Below, piece by piece: positions 34,401 through 46,400 of a stretch of 64,000 nt of DNA. Below the pieces are notes generated by a model that saw nothing but the letters and a program-made list of their open reading frames with translations, had not been told where the DNA came from and did no database searches. Origin of the DNA: Anticarsia gemmatalis (lineage: Eukaryota; Arthropoda; Insecta; Lepidoptera; Erebidae); assembly GCF_050436995.1 (NCBI RefSeq), contig NC_134769.1, forward strand, positions 9,027,001 through 9,091,000, in the 5' to 3' direction. Position numbers and translations under genes: made by a program. Position 1 is the first letter of the stretch. Every line of letters begins with the position of its first letter.

Positions 34401-37400
34401 AGCGGTCGTGCTTCTTGCGCTCCTTCACCGGCCGCGGCACCAGCGACCCGTCCAACACGCCGTCCGCTTTTATTTCCATACTGAAATATTTACATATACG
34501 TCAGTTCATGTGTATTTTGTGTACGTATAAATCATACGACTACCGTCCAGAGGGTTTTGACCGCGATGGGTTTGGTCAAAAATTTAAAAATGAGTCTTTC
34601 TTCTAAAAAATCTAGTTATTTTATTTAATCGTATGGTTAGTGGTAGTGGTCAACCTTGTGTCAAAGTTGTTCAAGCCGCCCGAAGGCCTTTGACGTGGCT
34701 AAAAATCTAGTAGTAAAAGAGGATTGCCAGAAGCCAGAATTGTTAGAAAGTCTAGATTATCTCCGTGAAGCCGTCAGTTCTTTGGGATACTGTCCTAACA
34801 GGCTATGAGAGTAAGGAAATAGAGAGTGTACCAATGTGTTGTGCACACACTTGGACTCATTGAACAAAGACTTGCAATTGGCTGGTTTAACAAAACTGGC
34901 TGCTGTAGCCAAATTAGCTAGAAAGACATATTTCTAAAGAACTGATCAGAGTGCGAGAAACAATGTGATTTCTATTAAGCATAGGGTTAATAGAATCAAT
35001 AGACATCCAGTGATCGTATCTCGAGCCTCGCGGGGTCAGCACAGACCGCACTGAGTGACGCTGATGATCGATAACATCAGATCACTGATAGCACGCAAGG
35101 AGACGCCGTGACCTATGCTATTGCAAGTGCTATTGTATAACCCGTCCGCGATCAGTTTGCCGATGGTGATGTGACGTCACAATACATGTTGCTATACAAA
35201 ATAGATGCGCACAGGGTGCGTATCATCGGCAAACTGTTACTGAATGCGTAATTCAATTATTTGCACATTTCTATCATATGGGATAGGAATTAGGACTATC
35301 TAAGTAGATTTGAAAGTTTTGGTCAACAACAGCAGAAGCTATGATTCAGATACCAAAGAGAGCTCATAAGTTGTTGATCCTTACTCTTGTCGTTCCATCG
35401 TTCGTCTGAGTTATAAGATTAATGGAACTTTTTCACATAGTTATTTAGTAGGTATGTGGTTAAGTATATTTTCCTTCAGGCATTCCTCTTAAACTTCGAT
35501 ATGTAACCACTAACTACCCGCATTTATACCGTAAAAGAGTACTAGTAATACGGAGAATCTAGCAACCTCAAGATACTTGGAATCAGGTACAATACAAGGA
35601 AAACGCAAATAGAGTTTATATCTAACTGTTTACGACACACTTCCGATCCCGACGCACGCGACACGAACCTGCGACACAATGACGACACAACGCAAATACA
35701 ATACGCATTATGATAAAGACTCTTACTACTTCTTTGTTTGGAATAATTGTAACATGTTTGTATTAACACAGAGAGATTTGTTAAATAGAGAGATAGAGCT
35801 TTTTTATTGAAAACATAACGTTGACTCGAAAAGTCCTAAGGGTTAGAAAAACTAATTTCGTCTTATATTGAAGTTGTTTGGTTATAACCTTTTCCTATTC
35901 TATTTTGAAACGGAGTAGGCAGTATCGGATAAGCATACCTTATATTCTTGTACCATGGCTCACACGTCATTTTATAACGCTTAGATTTGTAGGAACAAGG
36001 AGAATTTCAACGAAAATGAGTTTTCGTTGATTATAGCAAGGCCTGTTTTGATGGCAGGAATCACGCAGTCAAAATATACGTAAGCTGCTGAACAATAGAA
36101 AATGCATAATATGCATTTATCCATTACCAAATCTAAAACTGATGCAAGCACTTCGAAATTAGGAAAATAATGTGATAAAAGACAGAAACATTCGCGTCTT
36201 GTGCTCGTCTAAGTTGCGTTCTGAGTTATAATTTAAGAACGAAATGCTATGGAGAAGAATAAAGCTACACTTTAAGACAACATGGAGACGATCAAAACGT
36301 GGGATGAGACAGGTCGTGGGATTCTCCGAGACTATGTTAGAATAGCTAGAAAAACAAGCGTGTGCGCAATTACGAATGTAGGTATATTAGTTTGAAATGC
36401 ATAGAGCAACGTGGCTGACCTTGTCGCCGTAACGTTCCTTGCAACAAGGATATCCTTGAGTTTAGATAGACTATTAGCTAACAACGTCTTTAACATCCAC
36501 ACATGATGTGAGGTAGGTCTCAAAATGTCTCTTGTTTATTAGCACTTTAATATATTGATTTAATTTATGTTATGACCAAAGTGTGTTCGGTAGTGTTGGT
36601 AGGTAGCAGCTACTTACATCATCAATGTTTTATACCAGCATAAATATTGTTAAAATCATTTGGCGATTAAAAGGGTGGCCAGGATTTTCTTGCCAGCTCT
36701 TCTCATTGGCCCTACCTTCCGAACTGGCGGTAAATTCACTCTCTGTATCATTGACTATCATAAGTGTCAGCACTTGACCTAAATGAATAAATGATTTGAT
36801 TTTGATTTTGAATGATGCCACATACATGTAGAATGAAAGATGTGCTCAAGTTGAAAACACAGCAAATCGAATGGATAAAAAAATGACATCACTTCGGAGA
36901 ATGAAAAAAAAAACATAGAAGTGCATCCTTTTCGAAGGAAAAGGTATCGTGATGAACAAATTTGCACGAATGTTGTGCCCTGACAAATTAACGACCAATC
37001 TAGGTAAGCAATATTTTCTCTAGAATCATTCATATTTGATCAGAAACGAATGGTGTGAGCCAAGAATAGACGACACCATCTCACAGTGGGCGTTGTAAAA
37101 GTGGCCGCAGTGACTCTATCAGCTCAATGGATGCCAAACTCGTTAAAGAAAGAGGTGTATTATAAGCAACCGGATCAACAGATGATTCACCGTGACGTCT
37201 CACTGATGCTATTGAATAATTAAATACTCAGGAAATAGGCAATAAACATATGAAAAAAGCCGTCTTCAAGTAACATTTTTACAAATGAAGTTTGAGCTTC
37301 CTGTCACCTGCGTGCCACAAAAGCCATCACTTAACCATGTTCCGTGTCTCCGATAACGAATCTTTTCTGTTTTTGTTCGTCGTAAAACAAAAGGAGATTT

Positions 37401-40400
37401 ACAATTGTGTCGCTGCTGTCAAATCAAAAGAGGCAACTTTTCATTTTCCCCAATTGGTTGCAGTACACAATGCAACGGGCACACTTTCATTTATCACAAT
37501 CACCTAGACTGTAGAGTGTAGAGTATAGAGACTTGCAACAATGCGGCAAATTATATAATTTGTGGAATGAGGCGATGGCGGTGAGCATCGGCCGGGTGTC
37601 GGCGGGTGACGGCGGGTCGCTGGGAGCGGTGTGCGCGGCGGCGGCGGCGGCGGCGGGTCACGGTAACCCAGTGGCCGGCGGCCGCGCACCAGACACTATT
37701 GTCCCAACAACAAAGTGCATATAAAAGCGTGCAACACATTTGCATTTGTCACCGTGAAAGCCGTGTCACACTCCGTCTGGCTCCGTTCATGTCTAACTCG
37801 TTTTTCTTTAGTTTTTCTACTGCATTTTACTTTCTAGAGGCCTGCTGTTGCAGCGCAGCGCGGACTCGCAGCCTCGGCTATGTTTAGACAATTCGCACAA
37901 AACATTATACGTTTGACCCAGTAATCGTTTCCACGATCTCAGCGGGCAACACTACCTACTCGCCGCGGACCGAACTATTATAACTATTTGCGCCACGTGG
38001 TGATTTGATAACCATAAATATTTTGATAAGTACCGTAACTCAACAGATCCACGCTTAGATGTATATGTAAGCGTCAAATATAATAATGTGTAACAATGAG
38101 TGTATGATGAGGCTCGAGGCCGGCGTCACATGGTCTCGCGCCACTTACAATAATAAATGCAATAGGTGGTATTGATGTTGAAATGCAGTAATTAGTATGA
38201 CAGTAAATAATAAATAATTCATTGGTGTTTTTTGCTCGCGGTTGCGGCTGTGATCATTAGTGCGATGCTTTGTGATAACATTAATGAAAGCGGCGCAGCA
38301 GGCGCTGCACCGCGACTAATCGATCACAGTCTCGTCCTAAACAAATAGATCGCGTCGATAGAAAGCGAAAATCATCAACTTTCCGTTTCAACGATTCCAC
38401 CTTGATCTGATTATTTCGCTCGGATTTTTGGCTAGCGATAGTGCGGCCATCGGTTCCGGTACCGAAATACCCCCGCGACGTAAACACATCGCGGCTTGCG
38501 CGCGCGCAGCTCCCCACAACACAACATCACGCTCCATTAGTGCGTCTTGTTGACGCCGCCACTAGCCGCCACCGCTAGCCGCGCCGCCGCACCGCCCCGC
38601 GCACGCAGCTCGACGCGATCATTACACACACAGCATCTACACATTCCCTGATTAACATTCACCACCTACTTTCAGTTGTTAAGGAATTTTATCACTGTTT
38701 CTCCGCAAATGTATAAAATATTTCTACACTAAACCATCAGAAAAAAATATATGATTCCGTTTTTCATACAGTCCGTCAGGACGTCAATAGTAAATAATAG
38801 CAACGATGAAATGTGCGGATGTATGCGTGTGTTTCTAGTTGCATGTGGACCAAACTATTGGGAACTGATTTCAACATTTGGCACAGAAGTGAACTGTGTC
38901 AGGACGTTTGTCTTTCAGCTTGGAATTAAGCATCGTTTTCTACGCAACTCGCACTACTTGTTGATAGTCTTTTCGACACTCAATGGAAAAACATCGGGAT
39001 CGAAGACAAAATTTATACCTAATTAACTAATACAAATGTAAAACGTTTGAAGGTTGGGTAGAAATGTGAACAGACTGAAAAACTCGTTTCATGGTACAAT
39101 AATACCATTTCACAAAAATATATCAGAGAATTAATCTCTGAAAACTTTCTGTCAAACATGTTATAAATAGCTGATTATAAATGATAGCCCGCATATTCAA
39201 AACCTTCGAAATCTACATCTTCCAAACCTTACTACATTCTCTAGTTTTAGCTCAAGCAGTCTTCAACTCTTCAAACACGGTTTACACGGTACATAAAGAA
39301 CATCATCCTTACGAGAATCGTTAGAAATTGTCTAAAATACGTATAGTTATAACCATGGATGAATACAGGAAGTTGCAACGATACTAATGTTAACGTTTGA
39401 CATCTCATGGACTATCACGGTGGGTGGGACACAGTTGTCGGCGAGGCTACACTTTTCATACCAAAATACTACAGCAGTATTCAGAACTGGGTTTATTAGA
39501 GGCATTGAATACTGGCCACAATAAAGAGAGGTAGGGCTAACTAATTAGACAGTGTCTATAAGACTATTGGAAACTGATTAGCATTGCCCAGTAAGGAACT
39601 ACTGTCCTTCGCAGTAATGCTTTAAAGACCACACCTGCACGTGGTGAGATCCTCTATTGAAGGTCACCGTATAATTGGTGCACCGCAATCACTTTTGGTG
39701 AACAAAAAAGATCAACAGGAAGGAATAATTAAGTATAGGTAACATAATGAATGCAAGTTGTTCAACTTATTGTTTTTGTTACGAAAATATTGATTGAGAC
39801 CCAGTGCCTTGTCAAGAAAGGATTTGTTTAGCCCTATTATGTGTATGATCGCTTGGCATAGGTTTCTCCTCTTTCTTTCCTAATCTCCCTTTCCAGTTCC
39901 ATTTCCTGCCAGGAACGGGAAACTCGTCCCTAAAGCCTTTTCCGTGGGCATTTCTCGTCAGACACTCTTCAGCAGATAAACTCACTCGTTTCCCCTCATT
40001 CATTCTAATAATATATGTACTAACCTAAGTATGTTAACGATTTAACTACAGAACATAATATGAGAACGGTATTTGGCAAAGAAGTGGAGAAAAACAGGAT
40101 ATACTGATGACCGTCACGGTACAGTAGCGTCACATAGTCTTATGGGTTCACAGAATTTTGTCGTAACGACTTTTATCATAAACTTATTAGACAATTTGAC
40201 AGTAAGTTTGTACACCACATCTCCACTATATTACCGATCATCGTTTATCATCATCATTGGACAACTCACACGCTGTCATTTGATTTCAAACTAAGCAGAG
40301 CTTGTACTATGGTAACCAAATAACTGATAAACATACTTATATACTTCTACATACATACTTATATAGATACATTAACAATCAGGCTCAAAAAAGATACTCG

Positions 40401-43400
40401 TGCTCATCACACAAAACATTGTCCCGGGTGAGATTCGAACCGACACGAGGCGCTATGATTATTGCGGCGAGATTACTACTTCAACCACTTTGCCAGAAGT
40501 ACAGTTAAATATCATGCAACAATATCGGTGAGGCCTACGTCAGCAGTGAAAAGTGACTCTATGAAAGTAAATTTTCAGATATATTTGTCAATATAAATTG
40601 CTTTTATTGTAATTGTGGGGTGAATGGGTGTAATATATAAGTGTATTACATAAACGGAGTGGTGTAATAGTTTGGTAGTGGTAGTTAGTTATCCCTGCAG
40701 TGTGCAGGTATAAAGTGTTGATATTATAAACAGATGCAAGTTCGGCGCGGCGCGGCAGTTGCGAAGGCTCTGTCGAGTATTGCAACATAAAGGGCATAGG
40801 TACTGTGTGTGCATTGCATCAGTAAGGACGGAGGTACAGCGGGCGCGGTTATTGCAATTATCATAAAGGAGTGGATGTATTTTGGAAATCCTGTTTGCAT
40901 GAATCGCTTCTCTATTTGTGCGAGGCTTAGGCAAGTATAGTCCATAGTTGTCGTGGAAAATACATAATAGGTAATTTTCCCTAGTGACTGTTTCAAAAAT
41001 ATTTGGTTATTTTAAAACCAATTTCCGCATTCAAATGAATCCTTATTTATCATGAGGAAAATTTTATGATATAAATTCCAAATAACAATTTGGATATTTG
41101 GACAATATTCGTCCTTTTTGCATTGTAGTACATTGTCAGTTCTATGCAAGCTGTACATACCGCGTACATTGCATACGATAAAACAATTTTGAAAACGCAC
41201 GTTTTTATGGTTCGTTAATACGCAGTGTGTCTCAAACTTGATCGTCTGTACTATACATAGGTAGGTAGCATAGGTTTGTTACAGCGTAGTGTGTCTCGAG
41301 CTTAAAGCCCGTGGCGTGGGTGTGGAGCGAGCTGGTGGTCGGGTTCCGTGGCGGCGGCGAGGCGCGTCCGCGGCGTGCCCGATCTGGGTCGGGGCTCGAC
41401 GCGCGGATCGCTAATTCGGGCGCGGGGTCATCGGCCGCGCGCACGCACGCACTAATTGTGTCACCGTGCTGCACCCGACACAACCTACCTGACTACCGAC
41501 ACCAACAATAACTACACTTCTAACATTAACTAACCCTCCTCTCATTCAAAGTTAACTAAAAAATACTATCCCAAAAAAAATAATAGAAATTCTATTGAAA
41601 ATCCTTTAAACCAAATCAGACAGAGACTCATGGACCAAAATAAAAGTATTGTTCTATTTTGGGATACTGTCCACTTAATGTAGGGTCGTATGACACTGAC
41701 TATTGATATACGAGCCCAGAAGACTACCACAGGAAGAGCAGTATCATCATCAACAGACTTCCCACTGTGTTAGTTCAAGGTTGACACACAATTCAAATAC
41801 AATGTTAAACAACGCGAGAATTCAGCTCAATCGCTAAGTGTGTCAAAATAGATTAGAAATAAACAAAATAATGACGTCACTTGTGTTTACAGGGATTATG
41901 TCCAGAGGTGGGCTATTGTGACGCCTACGGTCACCAGTCAACCACTAATGACGTAACTCTATCCCATGTGTTATGGGACAAGCCTAACTCTTGCGACTAA
42001 AAGCCGAACCTCAATATCTCGCACTTGAATTTCATAACAACAAATACGAATTGTTTGTGTAAAGGAAACCTTACGAAAATCAAACAAACCAATGTAAAGC
42101 TCAGTCTCCGTGTCATGCTATTTCACGTACACATATTTGCTCGGCTCCTTGCATGATCGACATGAAAACTGTTACAAGCGAAAACATAAATACATTGATT
42201 CTATTCGTTTGACGTTATGTTCAACACTTGGGAAAGTACCAAGTGAGTCGAAGAAATAAGAATTATTCATTGATTAATTAATCATCATTGATTGTTCACT
42301 TAGGAACAGTACTTTACAGTACAAGACAATGAGTTATTTTATAAAAAGACACCTTCCGCGCTAAGAATTGCTCTTGTGTCGCGGGGACTTTTGGAAACAT
42401 ACAAACAACGGACACAAAGTACAACCATACCCGAAACATCACCTTGTGTATGGCACGAATATTTACTACGTGTGGGAATCGAACCCACGACCACTGCGCC
42501 ACGGAGTCCGTCAAAGATATATAGAATGACAATGGAGTACACTGTAAGTACAATCTGAAGAAGAAGATTCTAACAATTAGGGATGGTAGAGATGCACGTT
42601 ATTTCTAGTATGTTCAAGCAAGATCATCACTAACACAAATATTATTTTTCAATCTCCCAAATTGACGTTTCAATGTTGATGAGTCGATCATTACTCATAG
42701 TCCATTAAGAACTGTCAAATATCGTGGATATAGCAGCAGAAGACATATATACAAAGTATATAGGTAAGATATATAGCTGCCTAGTATTGGCTAGATCGTA
42801 GACGTTATAATTGGCTCCCTTCAGCAGGACTTTTAATTACAAATGAAGTCATTATCGTGGGTATAGCTAATTAGCCTGATAACTTATCCGTGCACAAGCG
42901 ATTACGAGTAATAGCGCCGTTAAATTTTCGTTTCACTTCATTCATTAGGCTTTTTTTTGTATTTACTAATATTATTTTGATTTTGAGGAATCGATATTTG
43001 GAAGTTAGGCTAAAGAGTCCACGGCAATTAACGGTCACAGATCAAAGCAGAAATTAAACGACTAGAGTGCTCGTATAAGTCATAACTTGAAAAATCATAA
43101 TTATCATAAATCAACAATAATGATAACATCAAACATAGGTTTGAGGAGAGCAACTCCTTAAATCTGCCATTGTGTGTAAAGTTAATACGCATTTAAGTCT
43201 TTATCGTTCTCATTACTCGAGGAAAACTACGGAGAATTTTTAATTAAAGGATGATGAAAAAAGGTCCTAACGAGCGAACAAAACTAATGACAGAGTCAAA
43301 GCCTTCGAAATTCAATATTTGTGCGGTCCGCAATTAGTTTCCGCGGTCAGCGCGATACCGGCCAGAAGACACGTGCGGGCCCTGATAACGACCGACTCTG

Positions 43401-46400
43401 TATGGAAATTGCGATAAGCGACACTCGCCACTGTAACTATGACGATACCCACTACACCCACTATACCCACCATAATCAACTCCTATTATATTATTATTGA
43501 AAGGGATGTGAGAGGCCTTCAGCCGGTGGCCACGATCCTACGAACTTGGCAACTACTACACGCGAGAGAGCCAAGGTTATAACTCATAACAGACATTTAT
43601 CGTTTAAAAGTTGGTGACGAAGTTACCACTAACTTCGGGAAAGTACGGCCGGTTCTCGGAATCTACGCAAGAAACTTAAACAAGTACTTTTTAGTCAGTA
43701 ACGCGTCATAAAATGCAAGCGTATAATATGCGTTGTCAAGTAAAATGTTTTAATTAATAGTCTCCCTGACTTATAATACCTAACTATTTTCCTCTGCACT
43801 AACACTTCGAGATAGTTGAACTCAACCAAAACCGACTGGATTTCTATATGAAATTACTTTAATACAAATCAATTACAACAGCAATTAACAAACGCAGCTC
43901 AGTGGTTCATCCTATCACCGCGATGCAAGCTGCTGTAAAAAAACCGTGTGTATAGTTAATATGATAAACATAGTGCTCACCCATTTTCATCTTTAATCTT
44001 CTTCTTCCTGCCTCGCTTCTTGGGTTGGTTGAGCATCATCTGGTGCGGGTGCATCATGTGGTGGTCGTGCGCGTGGTGGTCGTGCTCGTGGTGCATGTGC
44101 GGCGGCGCGGCGTGGTGCTGCGGCGCCGCCAGCATGGCGCACATGGCTTCCTCCTCCACGAACGAGTAGGGGTCCTCGCACTCGCGCTTGATGCCGTTGT
44201 ACATGTCCTCGTCGCGCTTTTGCATGCCCTGGTACTGGTGCTGCTGGTGCTGGCTCATGTCGTACGGCATCTCCGGCTCACGCTTGAACGCGTAGGGCTC
44301 GCCGCCGTACTTGGGGAAGGGGAAGTGCTGGTAGTGCTGTGGCTCCGGCTGGTGCGGGGGCGGCGGGGCCGGCGGCTCGAAGTGCCGGTAGGGCTCCGGC
44401 TCCGGCTCGTAGTGGCGCATGAGCGGCTCGTAGGGCGGGTCGGGCGGCGGGGACGGCTCCGCGGGCGGCGCGGGCGAGCCCTCCGCGCTCGAGGGCTTGC
44501 GACGCGCCGCCTCGCCGCTGTTGCTCGTCTCGTACCCGTCGTCTTGGTTCTCCGTCGGCTTCGGCTTCTCCTCGCCCTCCTCCCTGGAAACACACAACGG
44601 GAACATATTGTACATTCGAACCATATTACGTCTCTAATTAAGAGCACTGAAGGGCAACGTGAACGAGTAGGGCGAAGGGGTTTTCACCCTTCGGTTCGAT
44701 TCAGAAAATCGGGGGAGCGCAGATTAAAAAGAAAACGGAACGTGGGAGCGTCCTTTGTCGCGCCGACGATCAGGTATCGTGTGTCAGGTGCCGAACTAAC
44801 GTGAACACTGTGTGTCACGTGACACCAGCGTGTCGCCCGCGTCCCCGCGCCCTGCTCATAATTAGAGAGCCCCACGTGGCACCAAATTCGCAAAATGCAT
44901 ATGTGTGTGTAGTTGACAGAGTTTGTGATCTCGCACTTAGCCAAGCACGAGCTGGACCATTAACTACAATACTTTATTATGAACAAGCCCGTGCCCAACC
45001 GCACACAATACACAAAAACGACAAATAATACGTAAACCGTTAGCTTTAGTTTATTTGTGAAATCTCAGTACTAAGCCGTCAAGAGTCACTTAACAGTCAT
45101 TATTCACAGAACTCTTACGAATATCGGTAACTGGAACGCTCATAAATCAACATTAACGCGATGCTCAAGTGAGAACAAATCTTAAACCTTAAATAACAGG
45201 CGATTACATTAAATAAATTCATTATTAACTTTTATGAGCGGCGCGAGTCAATGAAACAATTTTATTTGGTGATCAACTTTATTAGCTGACATAAAGTACT
45301 TATGAAAACGGTGGGCGACGTCGTGTCGTGCGCGTTCCGTGGCCGTGTCGTGCGGTTGATTTGTGCATCGGATCATCGTTCTGTGTTGATAAATGTGGCG
45401 TCGTCGGACAACGAGTAGCGGCTTAACGTCTTCGGTCACGCAAATTTTTCACATCACTCTCACGCAAATACCTCACAGTGCGAGTGCCTTAAACAATATG
45501 CTGCAAATTTTCAACGCCATTACTCACCAGCTTATTCTCAAGCAGATGATTTCTTAGGCCCTATTCAGTTAGTTTTTAAAAGTCTATCAATCAGATCCAG
45601 TACTCAACTTTAAACAGTGCACAATATTTCTCACGAGTAAATCAAACCGATCACATCAATTTATGAGAATCGAATCCAGCTAGTTAGAATCGACAGGCGC
45701 ACTTACGCGCCGTGATTTATCAACAGTATGAATAAAGCATTTAAATGGGCACGTGCTTGCGATTGATTTAGAAGAGTTATAGCATTGATTGAGCGGTAGA
45801 CAAGACGTCGACCGCGACCGTGCGGCGCACCAGTGAGCGAGTGCGGGCCGTGTCACACGAAACGTGACCTACGCGGCGACACGATACGACACAAACTCTC
45901 GCGGTGTCGTGCAGTATGTAGAGCAGCTGATCGTATGTGAGACGTAACACATCGGACATTATGCCACATGTAATAAACATAAACGGCGCGCTGAATGAGC
46001 TCCATTCATAAAACTGTACACTTGAATTATTACCAACTCGCTACTTTACTTACTATTATTGGAGTCGATGTTGTAAATAAAACATAGTAACAGTTATTGG
46101 TATTCCATTATGTAAGTAAAATGATTTGTTTATTTAAATGTTCAGATGTTAATGCTAATTTGTACGATAATAATGTTATTAAAATGGTATTTACGGTTGA
46201 CGCGAGAATGTGTTGTTGTTCGACGGTATTTACTGTGGTTTGTGTGAGGGTTGCCGACTCGCCGTCCACCCCTGCACGCAGTGTACGCTGTACGTACGGC
46301 GCAGGGCTCAGGGGTTGTGTAGCGGCGGGCGAGGGGGGCGGGGGCAAGACGGGCCGGGACGGGGGGTCGTACTCGTCTAAATATTTATGTGCTACAAGGT

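Larger units (their letters stand above)
34481..43980 (-). other. TDG intron 2 (9.5 kb) with SINEs and GC-rich islands
   Basis: The largest intron of the gene. It contains two SINEs (40300-40500 and 42342-42510), an element tail at 36600-36811, a short palindrome pair at 35153-35236, a (GCG)n tract at 37636-37657, and GC-rich islands at about 37560-37700, 38460-38630 and 41300-41460. No coding exon with matching phase was found. Because exon 3 begins T-ATG, a transcript started in one of the islands and spliced to exon 3 would still make the full catalytic core. Confidence 0.6.

Noticed and set aside
38281..38517. 78-codon minus-strand frame in TDG intron 2 as an exon
   Set aside because: The frame ends in a stop without a usable donor in phase with exon 3. 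Only the GC-rich block itself is of possible interest as a promoter.
40431..42501. tRNA genes suggested by A and B boxes in TDG intron 2
   Set aside because: No complete cloverleaf, anticodon arm absent or degenerate, and unrelated bodies with simple tails follow, so these are SINEs.
43977..44624. TDG start at the in-frame ATG at 44624
   Set aside because: That ATG lies upstream of a good acceptor (TTTCCAG at 44584), and the 8-nt exon at 48752-48759 joins in frame with a better context. Kept as an alternative only.
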